In this document: positions 11,101 through 22,781 of the stretch, piece by piece
Layout of the letters: each line of letters begins with the position of its first letter
Numbering within the stretch: the stretch's first letter is position 1
Assembly: GCA_029641185.1 (NCBI GenBank)
Contig: JAPWGK010000002.1
Location: 2,418,001 to 2,482,000, forward strand
Reading direction: 5' to 3'
Source: Pseudofabraea citricarpa
Taxonomy: Eukaryota; Ascomycota; Leotiomycetes; Helotiales; Dermateaceae
Length of the DNA: 64,000 nucleotides
Notes under the pieces: generated by a model
Told to the model about the DNA's origin: nothing
The model's input: only the letters and a program-made list of their open reading frames with translations
Database searches by the model: none
Program-made: the position numbers and the translations under genes

Positions 11101-13083
11101 TCAAGGATATAACATTGGCCCCGTAGCTACGGGCTTCAAAATTCCAGCATCCTCAAGATCCTTGACTAAATTGGCCAACATCAGATCACACCCCCTCGCT
11201 ACCAGAATACTAGCGGTTACCGGCAAGTACTCTTCCTTCAAAGAAATAGTACTGTTGTAACGTACCTCGCCCAAAGGAACAACGAGGTCAGCGGCGCCCG
11301 CGTACCCAGCAATGGCCCAGTCTGCAAATCCGAACGGAGGAGTCGTGCGTTGTAAGAAGTATCTGTTTCTATAATCTGTTTCTCCTTCACTCCATGGGTA
11401 AATATAAAGAGATTCTGAGCAGGACTCTGCATTGGATCTTCCATAGCCTTGAGTTGACCACCAATCACTGAAGATTGTCATATTCTGGAGAGATTCTTGA
11501 TACTGTGCTTCGCTCGAGTTTACTTGTCCGAAATTCCAGCGTGCAAGCACAACTGGATTTATGAATGGTTGTCGGCCGTTATGGACTGCAGAGTATTCGT
11601 CAAAAAATGGCTGACCATGAAGCTCGAATTGATCACGCGAAGTGATGATTCCGTACGGCAAATAGAGCATTTCGTTGAGGTTTTCAGGGGTCTCGTCTGT
11701 ACGAGTATCGATCCACTGTTGTGTGACATTGGCTAACGTTCGATTGACTTGCAAGAAGTTCTCAACTTTCGCAACGAAATCTTCGAAAATAGCTGCTACT
11801 TCTGGCCTGCGGGTTGTAGATCCCCAGCCTGAGCCAGTCTCTGCCCAAAGTAAGCTCTTTGGGTAAGACGAGTAATTACTGGAAAAGTCTTGATACCAAG
11901 CATGTGCAACAGTAGACCAAGTTGCAGCGCTACGAGCAAAAACACCTGCAGTATCGAGAACTGGGGAAAGAGGAATGACATGATCCATCGGAACAGCTCC
12001 CGTAGAAGGACGGTTACCGAAAAGGCCTTGACTCCCAGCAGGACCTCGCATTGAGCCACCGGTATCACTACCAACAGCAATATCTAACCAGTCATATGCT
12101 CCAATAGCTGCACCTGAGCCAGAAGAAGAACCACTGGGAGACTGGTACCCATCTCCTCTGGGATTGTACGGACAATGGAGATCTACCCAGTCGGCGGTTG
12201 GTGAATCACCATTTGCGAACTGAACAGTTCCTAGTTTCCCAACAAAGACTGCGCCTTGATCAATCAGTCTCTGAATCGAAGGTGCGGTAATGTTTTGTGG
12301 TCCATGGAGATAGTAATAGGCTCGGTTACCACCGCTTGTTCGTAAGCCTTTCACATGATATATATCCTTGACACCAAGTCGAAGACCTGCCAGCGGCTGA
12401 TCTTCCGAGACAGTATAGTAGAGACGTGATGGAACCGCGACGGCTTTTGTCATAACATTCTCAGTGGTTGCCGGAAGTGCGAGGAATCCATCGGCTTCAT
12501 CGCTTATGGCTGCTTGAATAAAAGCCATATTGTCATCCGGGTATAAGCGAAATGCTTTGAAGATCTCGCCTGTCGTTGCTGATGCAAAATATGGTCCATT
12601 CGGGATCTCCTGGGTGAGAGTTGTCTTGAGCGCACCTTGGCCAAAATTTGATGACAGGAACAAACTGGTACCACTCGCTTCGAGGGTAGATGTAAGAGAT
12701 GATCCGTTGGAGAACGATGAGTTCCCAGTCCCATCGTGAGCGAGATAGATTGCATGTAAGAAGCCCTCTTGAAAAACATCATCGTCAGTACTGAAACGAT
12801 TGATAACTGTGGTGAATTCATCGCCAGTCAGATAATCGTTCGTGGTCCGGATGACAGTGAGGGGGAAAATATCCAGTCCTGGTGATAGTGACTGCCCAAG
12901 AATCGTATTGTTGACTGTTTCTAACTGGGAAACGGCAATTCCTCCAACATAGTAATGTATACCATTCAAGGTAGCAACCTTTCCGTTGTCCACAAGCTCA
13001 AATGTTGCTGATACAGTTTCTGTCACCGCCAGAAACAAGCAGATAGCCGCCGCCCATTGCCACAATCTCGAAGCCATTCTCAA
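11101..13083 (-). CDS. secreted amidase-signature family enzyme
   Basis: A single uninterrupted 660-codon frame on the minus strand. The N terminus has a signal peptide (LWQWAAAICLFLAVTETVSA). About 190 residues of less conserved sequence follow, and then the amidase-signature (AS) domain. The catalytic triad can be read: Lys near 239 (GLRLGVKDIY), cis-Ser near 320 (SPSGSSSGSGAA) and nucleophilic Ser near 344 (VGSDTGGSMRGPAGSQG). AS enzymes hydrolyse amide bonds in a wide range of small molecules and fatty-acid amides; the substrate here cannot be told. At 660 aa it is longer than core AS enzymes (about 450-550 aa) because of the N-terminal extension. A second in-frame ATG lies two codons downstream at 13077. 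The lack of introns is notable in this neighbourhood. Confidence 0.88.
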   Translation of the reverse strand: MRMASRLWQWAAAICLFLAVTETVSATFELVDNGKVATLNGIHYYVGGIAVSQLETVNNTILGQSLSPGLDIFPLTVIRTTNDYLTGDEFTTVINRFSTDDDVFQEGFLHAIYLAHDGTGNSSFSNGSSLTSTLEASGTSLFLSSNFGQGALKTTLTQEIPNGPYFASATTGEIFKAFRLYPDDNMAFIQAAISDEADGFLALPATTENVMTKAVAVPSRLYYTVSEDQPLAGLRLGVKDIYHVKGLRTSGGNRAYYYLHGPQNITAPSIQRLIDQGAVFVGKLGTVQFANGDSPTADWVDLHCPYNPRGDGYQSPSGSSSGSGAAIGAYDWLDIAVGSDTGGSMRGPAGSQGLFGNRPSTGAVPMDHVIPLSPVLDTAGVFARSAATWSTVAHAWYQDFSSNYSSYPKSLLWAETGSGWGSTTRRPEVAAIFEDFVAKVENFLQVNRTLANVTQQWIDTRTDETPENLNEMLYLPYGIITSRDQFELHGQPFFDEYSAVHNGRQPFINPVVLARWNFGQVNSSEAQYQESLQNMTIFSDWWSTQGYGRSNAESCSESLYIYPWSEGETDYRNRYFLQRTTPPFGFADWAIAGYAGAADLVVPLGEVRYNSTISLKEEYLPVTASILVARGCDLMLANLVKDLEDAGILKPVATGPMLYP

Positions 13084-14582
13084 TAATCCCGAGAAACGAC
13101 TTTTTTTCTTTCTCGGGCTCTGAATCCAGGATCTAGTTCTCTCAAATCCTGTTTACTTTCCTTATAGAATTGTGAGAGCGACTGGATATCATTTTATGTT
13201 TTGCGATGGCTCGAAACCAAAACTTCTAGAAGTGGGATTGACTCCCGATCGTAAGATTTCCATCGGCCGAAAAATATTAAGCATATTAGATTGCTTGTGG
13301 GTTCACGCAAAGAATCCCATAATCATTCCTACTCCGCTCTTTGCTATCGACTTGGCATGACCCACCCAATCAGGCAAAACCCCACCTTTGATTAGTTCAG
13401 GTCCTGGTTAGCCTGTAGTAAACCAAGCCATCGTAAGCAAGTTGCTTTGATAAGGGCCCTGAGATAACAATCCTTGAAGATTATGTCACAGCTTTTACTT
13501 CGCCAACCGAATAGAATAAACTTGCCAATGCAATCAAGATGCAAGAAACTGGAAAGGCCGGATTTATCGGCAGGTTCTTCGGTCATAGCTTTGGGATTCC
13601 CTATTAAGTAAGATGCATTATCTCAGCCTCAAAGTTGATATTTGAAAGAATACGACAAGAGTGGATAATGGACCGTGTATCAGTCCCTGCTGCGTTGTCT
13701 ATTATGTGGGACTTGATTTTCTTTTCTACAGACAACGAGGCCTAACCAAGTAACCCAATCTCTAAGATACCCCCCCTTCAATATGCAGTCTTTCGTTCAA
13801 GTACTATTTATTCATAAACACAACCAGTCAACGTTTCGGAGTTCAGCATTCAATTTATAAGCAGGCTAATATGAAACGGATTTTTTTAAGCGAGGTATGC
13901 AATTGTCAAGTCCTATGGTCTTCTTTGTAGAAATTTTCTAGAACATAGTAGCATGCAGAAAGAATCAGAACTTCAAATGCTAATTTATTCGTAGTTAAAC
14001 ACATAAGGAACTGTAGATTCTTGATAAAACCCTTTAGGCAGTCCATTCAATACTTGCAAAACTTGCCTGTTGCTCGCTAGCGGCGTAGAGACAATTGACA
14101 TTCTCCTTGCATGTAGTCAATCGCCATTTTTATTTTTTCCTACTTCTTCTATGTAAATGGAGATCTGTCTTGAAAATAAATTATTGATTTAAGTATCACG
14201 ACCTTTACTAACGATAAACGACTTGACATTCCAAATTAACAGAAATATTTGACTGCCACCGTAAAATTGTGTCCCTCCTTTCGGAAGTCAATCAGCCCCG
14301 GGGCAGACTTCTGTATTACCATGAGTGACTGGAGGTGCATTATTCCATACTTTCTTCAGAAGAATTTGTTGTTTCAATCAATCTCGAGAGTGCTAAGTAT
14401 TTTCTATGTTCCATTCAATTCTGTCTGCCTAAACACCTAGAAATTTCTCGTTTTGACTAGGACTGACTTGTTTAAGCGAGCAGACAAGAAGACAGCCTAT
14501 AAGAAATCCAATATAAGCCCCGAAGGAGCTCTCATAACCTCAAGAAACCATCTGAAGAGACGCAAACATCCAACAACGCACG
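13084..14582. other. AT-rich gene-free stretch
   Basis: About 1.5 kb, clearly AT-rich. It has only short frames without motifs and includes the amidase promoter. I see no gene, RNA or mobile element, although diffuse decay of an older insertion cannot be excluded. Confidence 0.45.
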
Positions 14583-15353
14583 ATGGATCAGCAATTCCAA
14601 ACAGAAAACCAGTCTATTGCAAGATCTTTGTCACCAGCAGCGAAGACATTTCCACGTTTCCGATACTTGCCTCCAGAGATTCAGAATCAGATCTGGAGCT
14701 ATGCTTACCAAGCCCCACAAATCTTCATTGTGGATCAAAAGAGAGCTTATGACGCCTACGAAAGGCTAAAGGCTTGGATTGGTGTCAATAGGAGGTCTAC
14801 CCTCATTAGACCATACATAGATCGATGCCCTGTTCGAGCTATGACCACCGGCTTACTACACGCTTGTCGCGATTCAAGGGCTTTTGCTTTGCAGAGGAAA
14901 GCAGCCGAGAAGATCCGGTACCCTACTGACCGCTTCGCTGATGTTGCTAAAGCACGATTCAGTAAACGTCTCGTATCTGAGATAGACTTCAACCCCATGA
15001 GGGACACACTGCTCATGACATCTCCTCAGGCACTTGTGGATTTCGTATGTTGCTCGATCCGTCGCAAGTGGGAGATCAAATCAATCCGCAGCGTTGCCAT
15101 CATCATTGATTTCCCCCCAACCAACTTGCCAGAAAAGTTTTACGAGTGCATACCGAAGCTTGTGCGACTGAATTCCCTCCAAATTTTGATGTCAGAGAAA
15201 AATGAGTCATACCAGCGATATCAAACGCTACTCAAGAGTCTGAAGGGAAAGAATTTGCTTGATCCTGACCTCGACAAGTTCTTGCAGCAGATATCATACT
15301 CACCATACGCCTCTTGTTTGCCGTTGGAGGAGTTTCCAGGATTCTCAAGTTGA
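14583..15353 (+). CDS. 2EXR-domain protein
   Basis: Single-exon gene of 256 aa. Near residues 24-50 it has the 2EXR signature: FPRFRYLPPEIQNQIWSYAY, an F-x-F/Y-L-P-x-E-(I/L)-R/Q-x2-I-W core. The motif HACRDSRAFAL follows at the place where 2EXR proteins usually show 'CRESR'. This is a large lineage-expanded family in filamentous ascomycetes, with many paralogues per genome. It is often described as F-box-like, but its biochemical function is not established. No signal peptide or membrane segment is seen. It stands alone between AT-rich spacers. Confidence 0.82.
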   Translation: MDQQFQTENQSIARSLSPAAKTFPRFRYLPPEIQNQIWSYAYQAPQIFIVDQKRAYDAYERLKAWIGVNRRSTLIRPYIDRCPVRAMTTGLLHACRDSRAFALQRKAAEKIRYPTDRFADVAKARFSKRLVSEIDFNPMRDTLLMTSPQALVDFVCCSIRRKWEIKSIRSVAIIIDFPPTNLPEKFYECIPKLVRLNSLQILMSEKNESYQRYQTLLKSLKGKNLLDPDLDKFLQQISYSPYASCLPLEEFPGFSS

Positions 15354-16435
15354 GAGAAAGAGAGGGAGAATGTAGCTAGTTTGTGTGAGGCAACCGCGCA
15401 TGGAGATATTCATTGGCTGTTTGGAGGCGAAGGAATTGATGGGCCTTTGTATCAAGAGTGTTGGTTTTTAGCTCGGTATTTTGAAAGAATACTTTGAGCT
15501 CAGATTTGATTTTTGCAAGCAGTTTTGGTGGCAGAGTCATTCATTATCTTCTTGTCTCACCGGATATTCACTTTCTCTTTACTCATATTGGACAGAATTT
15601 CAAGAAACTTAGGTTTCCAAGTGAGATATCTCCCTAACAAAAATTGATACCGTGATGTAATTTCCAACAACTTCACATGGAAGAATGCCTTGCATTAAGA
15701 TATTGATGCTATTATAGGAACTAATTTACTCAAGGATAAGCTAATACATGTATAATACAAGAGAATTATAGAATCATACTATACATATTTGTAAAGAAGC
15801 TGAGTGCTATGTTAAATGCTAACCGCTCTATGGGTCTTCAATTCTTGCCGCCAGACCCAAGTTAAGCGAGCCGAGTGATTCTCAAAGAGTGATTTCATTT
15901 GCTCTACACGAAGGCGGCTATATGCAAACAGTTTAGATTTTTTTTGCAACTTCGGAGGCACGGCGCATATTTTTAGGTTAACAAACCAACATGAAGGTAT
16001 TAAAAGCAACTCCTTCTGTTTTGGCTTCAGCCCCGCGAATATTTGCTTTCAGCTGCGCCACCATCGGTATGAGGTACCATAGAAACACGCCGTTCAACCA
16101 ACTGACATCACTGGTATTCGAAGAGGTAGAATCCAACACCCAAGCGCGTAGAGATTTCTTTCTTAAAAGAACAAAGGAGCCAAATTCAATTCCTTAGCTG
16201 TCAGAAGCCATTTCCGAGGGAAGATTATGCGACTCTTGTTATCAATTATCACCACGTGCCGCATTAAGTAAGCACAAAGAATGAAAACCGGGGAATATCC
16301 CGACGTCATCGGCTGATAACAAAGAAACCAACTCTTATCAAATTTGGCATCCTTGTTTAACAAAATCATTGATGTATTCGTCAATCTCTACCTTGCCAAG
16401 AGTACTTCTTCCATTCATCAACTGGCGTCAGTATT
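15354..16435. other. AT-rich intergenic spacer
   Basis: About 1.1 kb, AT-rich. It contains the 3' UTR of the 2EXR gene and the promoter of the NAPE-PLD-like gene. Nothing else is recognised. Confidence 0.45.
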
Positions 16436-17737
16436 ATGCCGCCATCTTCCTCAACAGCTCGTCCTGCCCATCACGCCAATGATTCAGGGACGTTATTTCA
16501 GAATCCATGGCCATCTGCGGATAAGCCAACTTGGGCGGAACTCCTACAGAGTCCGAACCCCCTGAGCTGGTATAGCAACCACGCTTTACATAAGAATGAT
16601 AGAGCGCGAAAGCTTGATGTCGTAAAGCCGGACTGGGGTGCCTCAAAATTGCAGAAGATGGGGTTAGAAAAAGAGAAGTACGTGGTTGGAACTTGGTTAG
16701 GTCATGCTGGGGTAATGGTTGAGCTACCTGTCGAGGGCACCCAGGGCAGAGTCACGACCGGACTATCATCCGAATCATCTACAGAATCACGAGAGAAGAG
16801 AAGCTTGTGGGTGCTATTCGACCCTATTTTCTCTCCCCGCGCTGGGCCAACCCAGTATACTGGTCCGAGTCGCATGAAAAGCAGTCCGATTACGCCGAAC
16901 GAATTACCTGTGTGTGATGCGGTGGTAATTTCTCATAACCACTACGACCATTTGGATCTATCGTCTTTGAAGACAATCTCTAAGAAGTTTCCAAAGTGCA
17001 AGTATTTCGTCCCTTTGGGGAACAAGAATTGGCTCTCGACGACTGGTATCTCAAAGGAATTAATTTATGAGCTTGACTGGTGGGGAGAACTTGACTTTTC
17101 CCCTCAGGACTTTGGCTTTGAGGCGGAAGAAAATTCGAAGGAGGTATCGAGATTAAGGTTTACATGTGTTCCAGCTCAACACAATTCTGGGCGAGGGACA
17201 ATGGATCAGGGTAGGTCACTATGGTGTGGATGGGTTATTGAGCAACTCTTGGGTTCACAGGACCAGGACTCTAACAAATTGGACTTCGGGAAGAAAAGGA
17301 AAGGAGCTATCTACCATGCAGGCGACACTGGTTATCGTCGTACCTCCGAGTCCGAAGTAGTATGCCCTGCTTTCAAGGAAATTGGCGAAAAACTTGGTCC
17401 ATTTGATCTCTCTTTTGTGCCAATCTGGAGAGGTGGTAGCTTGGGATTTGTATCTTCCCTTGGTTTACGGCTGTCACACAATCACATACCCACTGCATTG
17501 CATGCTACCCCCGCAGATGCCATCACAATACATAAGGATGTTAAGTCAAGAAACAGTATTGCTATTCACTTTGGCACATTCATTGGGGCAGAAGACGAGG
17601 CATACGATGCAATCATTGAGTTTGACGAAGCACGGGAAAACCAGGGAGTAAATAGAATCGATGATCCATCACAATGTGAAAATGGACGCGCGGGAACGCT
17701 TGACATTGGTGGCAGCATTCTCATTGAGATTGATTGA
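16436..17737 (+). CDS. NAPE-PLD-like metallo-beta-lactamase-fold hydrolase
   Basis: Single-exon gene, 433 aa. The metal-binding motif of the metallo-beta-lactamase fold is at residues 167-172 (SHNHYDHLDL). Further ligand-bearing stretches are PAQHNSGRG, IYHAGDTGY and the C-terminal IAIHFGTF. The architecture (N-terminal NPWPS, then VGTWLGHAGVMVE, LFDPIFSPRAGPTQYTGP and FVPIWRGG) matches the N-acylphosphatidylethanolamine phospholipase D family, including yeast Fmp30. Those enzymes cleave N-acyl-PE to N-acylethanolamine and phosphatidate at membranes. The Ser-rich insertion near residues 105-123 is not conserved in the family. Likely functional; the substrate is assigned by family only. Confidence 0.85.
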   Translation: MPPSSSTARPAHHANDSGTLFQNPWPSADKPTWAELLQSPNPLSWYSNHALHKNDRARKLDVVKPDWGASKLQKMGLEKEKYVVGTWLGHAGVMVELPVEGTQGRVTTGLSSESSTESREKRSLWVLFDPIFSPRAGPTQYTGPSRMKSSPITPNELPVCDAVVISHNHYDHLDLSSLKTISKKFPKCKYFVPLGNKNWLSTTGISKELIYELDWWGELDFSPQDFGFEAEENSKEVSRLRFTCVPAQHNSGRGTMDQGRSLWCGWVIEQLLGSQDQDSNKLDFGKKRKGAIYHAGDTGYRRTSESEVVCPAFKEIGEKLGPFDLSFVPIWRGGSLGFVSSLGLRLSHNHIPTALHATPADAITIHKDVKSRNSIAIHFGTFIGAEDEAYDAIIEFDEARENQGVNRIDDPSQCENGRAGTLDIGGSILIEID

Positions 17738-20030
17738 TGGGTAGTTTGTATTGAGAATTAGACGTCAGTAGACTTCCCTCTGGATATTCATGATCTTTAC
17801 AATAAATGATAAACCTGTGAAGAAAGTGGAATATACGAGGGTAGCCGCTAAAATCAACACGTCAACCAGCATTTGGCAAGCGAATGCCTAGAACAACCAC
17901 AGGCGAAGTTAGTACAGAGCACACACATGTAACGTTGAAGGCTTTCACAGGTTCTAGCTCATCAAACAGCCAACCCCCTTTGATAATACCCCACCGAGAT
18001 AGAAAATGAGGGGCCGAACTGGGGAGACGGTTGAGGAAGGTGAATATCATGTACACATCTACCCACTTAATAGGAATAAAACGGAAGGGGAATGAAAATG
18101 ATGCACCTTCTAAGGTAATAATAAGAGAATTGTTTTATTCAGCAGAATAGAAGTGTTGTCCATAGATAAAGCTAAGCCTATTCTTTACATTCCAGGCCAC
18201 ACTTATGCAGGAACGAGCGCCACCAGATACTGCACGTTATATCTATCAAACTAGATTCATCTAGATATTGTTTGCATCTTGTGATAAAATCTCAAGGATC
18301 TCATTCCTCAACCATATGAATCTGTAAATCTTGGCAATCAATCTCGGCGTTTTGACAGCTATTTGGTCCGACTTTCGGCGTCCGGTACCTGGGATATGTA
18401 GCGTGCTGGTTGTTTGAAACAGACCGTGCATGAACTGCCTGTATCTCAGATTACGTAGTACTAATCATGATTAAATCGGCTTGACATTTATACCCACAAT
18501 GCTGGGGGAGGGTCGGCACGAAAAGCGTGGTCGGTTAGGGCCTTTGTGGCTCAACTTCCGACTATCTTGAATACCTTAAGGCATAAAATGCTTGAATCTT
18601 TCAAGTATCTAAAAGTGTTCATCTGATCACCCGACTGGTTCGCTAAAACCGGGAGCCGGGTACCGGTGGATGGGACAATTTCGGGGGGCCTTACTTTACA
18701 AGCTTTGCAAGCCTGGTCCTGTCTAGCGGCGTATTATCCCTAGATAAATCTGCTATCTAATGGGTCGGTGGAGACAATACCAGGGAAGTTTGGTGACTAG
18801 AACGTGCGTTCCCAAAGTCGTCGTAAGGCTTTGCCGGGGTGGTTGAATTTTGTACAGGCATTCTGGCTTTCCTACGCAACGTACGAAGTACGCTTGTGCA
18901 CAATGGCCCACGCTTTACAAGGACAAGCGTTGCAAAGTAGGGCTGCCACCGTTGAATATCATCTCTACGCAAAATCTTACAAAAGACAACAGGGGGTTAG
19001 AGCTTTCCGTCGCTTATTGTGATCAAGAGCTCGGTTTCGATTACCGTAGTCGGTCGCTTGAAAAAAGCGTCGTTTAAGAACGAGAACGAATTTTAGTTCT
19101 ATGGTAATGGTGCGTGCACTTCGCATAGGCTCGAGGCGAGTCTATCATCACTACTCCGTAACAAAAATGACGGAGCGGAGAGAGAATGGACGGCGAGGCG
19201 GGACGTCATCACTAGCTCATCCGCCAGATTTGCCTCCTCCGGGTCTCCGAAAATCAAGCAGCCACAGGATCTATCAAATAGGAAGGAAGTTAGTTGCAAT
19301 CCTTTTGCATATGACGACAAGCCCTAACAGATCGAATGTAGGGTTAGACAGTGATGATCAGTACCTTATCTCTTGTATTTGTCCATATCCAATCTCTTTA
19401 TATTACACAGGCCGCTAAAAATAAGGATAAGGATAAGCAGTAGCAAGCAATCCGTTCCCAGAAGCTGGAGAGTTCTAGACGTTATTCTTGGGATCCACTT
19501 TGGAGCTCAAGCCGTAAAAGCCTGGAGATCTGTGCAGCAACCACGCGTGCATGGAGATTTCAAGCACCTGCGAGACATTTGAGTAAGTACGCCGGCCTTG
19601 GCACTCACTCACCGCAACTGCAGGAATTCACTTCAATGTCCTCGAGTATATCGTACAGCACAGCGGAGAAAGTAGAGGGCTATAAACAAGTTTTACCGCA
19701 TCCACTAATTGTGGACTGTCGTCGGGACCGCACCCTAAGCGACGCCGATGCTTCCTATCCAACGAAAAACTCCAAAAGCTCTCTCTGAACACATCGTAGG
19801 TATCCATTATTCTCGGGAGAAATGAAGTTATCCAAGGAGTCATGGAGCGGGTCGTAGAATTCGTGTACTTTGTAAAGTGGCGGAGATGGACGATTTTGCC
19901 AAGAAACCAAATGTGAAATTGTAGTATAAGAAGAACCTCAGTTCCTCTCAAATCTTTTCTCTCCAGGCTTTTCCTGGTTCTTTATCTCCATCCTACCTTG
20001 AGACTCCCCCAGACTCGAAATTTTCTCATC
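17738..20030. other. long gene-free stretch upstream of the FMN dehydrogenase
   Basis: About 2.3 kb. No open frame with convincing coding character or motif on either strand. Composition is mixed: an AT-rich left half, with GC-richer patches around 18610-18850 and 19100-19260. It should contain the promoter of the gene at 20031. It could be an old eroded insertion, but I see no terminal repeats or transposase remnant. Confidence 0.4.
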
Positions 20031-21481
20031 ATGAAGTTCTCTAAAGGATCAGTTGTGGCATTCGCCGCAACAGCCGTCTCTGCCGTCAAGGTTTTTGTCA
20101 ACGAACCAGAGACCGGCTTGGAAATTGCCCTCGGTGCAGACTTTCCCAAGGGCACCCTCCCAAATCTTTCAGATATCTACGCCCTCCACGATTTCGATTG
20201 GGCGGCTAGAAATTATCTGAATGATTCTGCCTACGCATATTACAGAACCGGTGCTGCCGGAGAATGGTCATACAGAAACAACCTCGAAGTTTTTGGAAAG
20301 GTTAGGACCAAACCAAGAGCACTTATTGGTGTTGGCTCAATTGCAAGCTCTTTAACGTGAGCGAGAAACTATCTATCCCCTTTAAGATGAAAACTGACGG
20401 TTATATTTTTGTAGCACATCTATGCTCGGCTACAATTTCAGTGCTCCTTTCTTCATCTGTCCAGCTGCCCGAGGTGCTCTCGGCAACCCGGAATTTGCAG
20501 AGGCAGGTTTGGTAAAGGGCGCATACGCTGGAGATATTCTGTACATTGTGGGACAAATCTCAAACCCTTATCTCACAGCGTACTGACATATGTGATAGCC
20601 ATCCAACTATGCCACTCTCAGCATTGAGGAAATCGCTTCAAACAAACCTGAAAATGATACTCAAGTTACTTTCCAACAAGTTAGTAGCAGATCTTGACAA
20701 AGCATGTTCAAATATTCAGACTTTTGACTTTCAACTAGATCTATCTTCTGGCCAACACTACCCTGATGGAGTCCAATATCCGCCGAGCCATTGCTGTAGG
20801 TGCCAAGGCTTTGGTTCTCAGTATCGATGCCTCTGCCGCAGCAACCCGCCACCGAGCCGCTCGTTTTGACGCCGGCAGTGCAAACGATGATATTCTTGAC
20901 TTTACTTGGGATATCTATGACCAAGTCGTCAAGATGTCAAGTGTCCCTGTTGTCCCCAAGGGCATATTGACCGCATCTGATGTCAAGATTGCTATCCAAC
21001 ATGGTGCTCAGGCAGTTCATATCTCCAACCATGGTGGTAGACAGATTGACGGATCGCCTTCTCCACTTGAAGTGTGCCTTGAGATCTATGAAGAGGACCC
21101 GACTATCTTCCAGCAGACGGAGATTTGGGCCGACGGTGGTGTCAGATATGGTACTGATGTACTCAAGCTCCTTGCTTTGGGCGTTAGGGCTGTTGGCATG
21201 GGTAGACCGTAAGTTTCTTCGCCTCTCTCAGAATATTTGTGGTCCAGACAGCTAATTCTATTGTTAGATTCATGTATGCAAACTCATATGGCGAGGCTGG
21301 TGTTAAGAAGGCGATCGATATCATGAAGAGCGAGATCACTGGAGACGCCGGAAACCTCGGAATTTCTGACATCCACAACATTACTGTTGATCATGTAAGC
21401 TTCCAATTATTCTCATCATGAACTAATACTAACAATTTATTAAAGTTCAACTACAAGCCTTTGACTTTGAATGGATTCTAA
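20031..21481 (+). CDS. FMN-dependent L-2-hydroxy-acid dehydrogenase/oxidase with secretion signal
   Basis: Six exons: 20031-20356, 20415-20547, 20599-20679, 20739-21208, 21268-21394 and 21446-21481. All phases agree, giving 390 aa. The fold is that of glycolate oxidase, cytochrome b2 and lactate oxidase. Readable motifs are AYAYYRTGAAGEWSYRNN, the FMN-site LGYNFSAPFFICPAARGAL, the Lys in VPVVPKGIL, the catalytic His/Arg block HISNHGGRQIDG and the phosphate-binding DGGVRYGTDV...VGMGRP. It has no cytochrome b5 domain. The N terminus (MKFSKGSVVAFAATAVSAVK) looks like a cleavable signal peptide, unusual for this normally cytosolic, peroxisomal or mitochondrial family. An oxidase exporting H2O2 is one reading. 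Confidence 0.88.
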
Positions 21482-22781
21482 GTGGATGTTTTGAGAGTGG
21501 AGAAGTTGTGATTGAAAGGAGACAGGAAAAACTGGATGGGAGAGAAAATTTAGGTGGCAGAGATGCAGTAACTTCGTTGTACATAATATTAGGAGAAACT
21601 TTAGATATTTGTTACATCTTTCTACTAGAAAAATCTCACCATCACTTTTTGTTATTATTTCAAACTAAAACCACCAATGAGCAAAACCTGAGTATTATTT
21701 CATATAGACATCCTCAGACCTCTTGTATCGATATGATGAATTAAATTTGGCTTCAGAATTTCCATGTTTCTCTCCACCTGGTGCGCGAGTAGTGTACTCC
21801 GATAAGATCTCGGAAAGAGAGGATGAAAGCGAAAAGCTTCCGTTTCCACCCGTACGTTGGTATACCCCACAAAGTGTCAGGGCTGTATCACTCAGATCTC
21901 GGGGATCTAAGAGGTGTTTAAGGTTTGATACTATGCTTACTTTGATTGTTAATGGTTGGCTCCTGAATCGTGCAAAGTCATCTTCTCATACGCGTGAACG
22001 AATCCGAACGAGTGCGAACTCCGTACGAGTTACGAGTTCTACAGATTTATTTATTAGTTCTATACAAGAATAAAATTTATACAGAAACGCATAATTATTA
22101 GTGTCCTCCTAGATAATCACAATGTATCGGAATTTCACGATAAGTTTGTTGCAAAAACTATACTCACCTATCCATCAGTTTAGTTTTTCCAAAATTTGGA
22201 ATAAGCGTACCTATCCAAACAAAGTTATCTCCATGCAGATATCATCTTTGCTCTTGATTGAAGCTAGCTGGCTCATCTCACGTCGGCTTTTCAACCGGAA
22301 GGGTGGAATAGTGTACCGGCGAATGAATTAATCTGCAACAAGATTAAGCGAAGCAGATGTAAAGATCTATCTAATCCGAGAAACGAGAAAGTCGGCTCAC
22401 AGACACACTCCCGACATGGCAAAACCGAGCCGGTACAACCGAGAGAAAGAACTTGTTTTTCAACAGGAGAATCGTTTCCAAGAAATATACGTGGCAAACC
22501 GAGCCAATTTACATTTCATAGTCCATCAACAAGCAGGAAACTTAAATAAGTTGTCCCTTATCCGCCAAGGTGAATCCGAGGAAAGAAACGAGGATTTGCC
22601 GAGAATGAATCTGAAGAGGTGAGGTAGCAATGGTCCCATTCTGAACAGGCTGCAGTCCCTCATCTGCTGGTTTTACTTGACCTCTCTGCAGTTGAAATCC
22701 ACGTTCTTCAATTCAAGCCTCCATCAGATGCTCACTGGGGATAACGTCAATGCCGATAAAAGCAAGATAAGAATTTGAACC
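21482..22781. other. intergenic region
   Basis: About 1.3 kb with only short, motif-free frames. It holds the 3' UTR of the FMN dehydrogenase and the promoter of the next gene. Nothing else seen. Confidence 0.45.

Noticed and set aside
18360..19400. GC-richer patches considered as a relic transposon or RIP-decayed repeat
   Set aside because: No terminal repeats, no transposase-like translation and no internal duplication could be found by eye.
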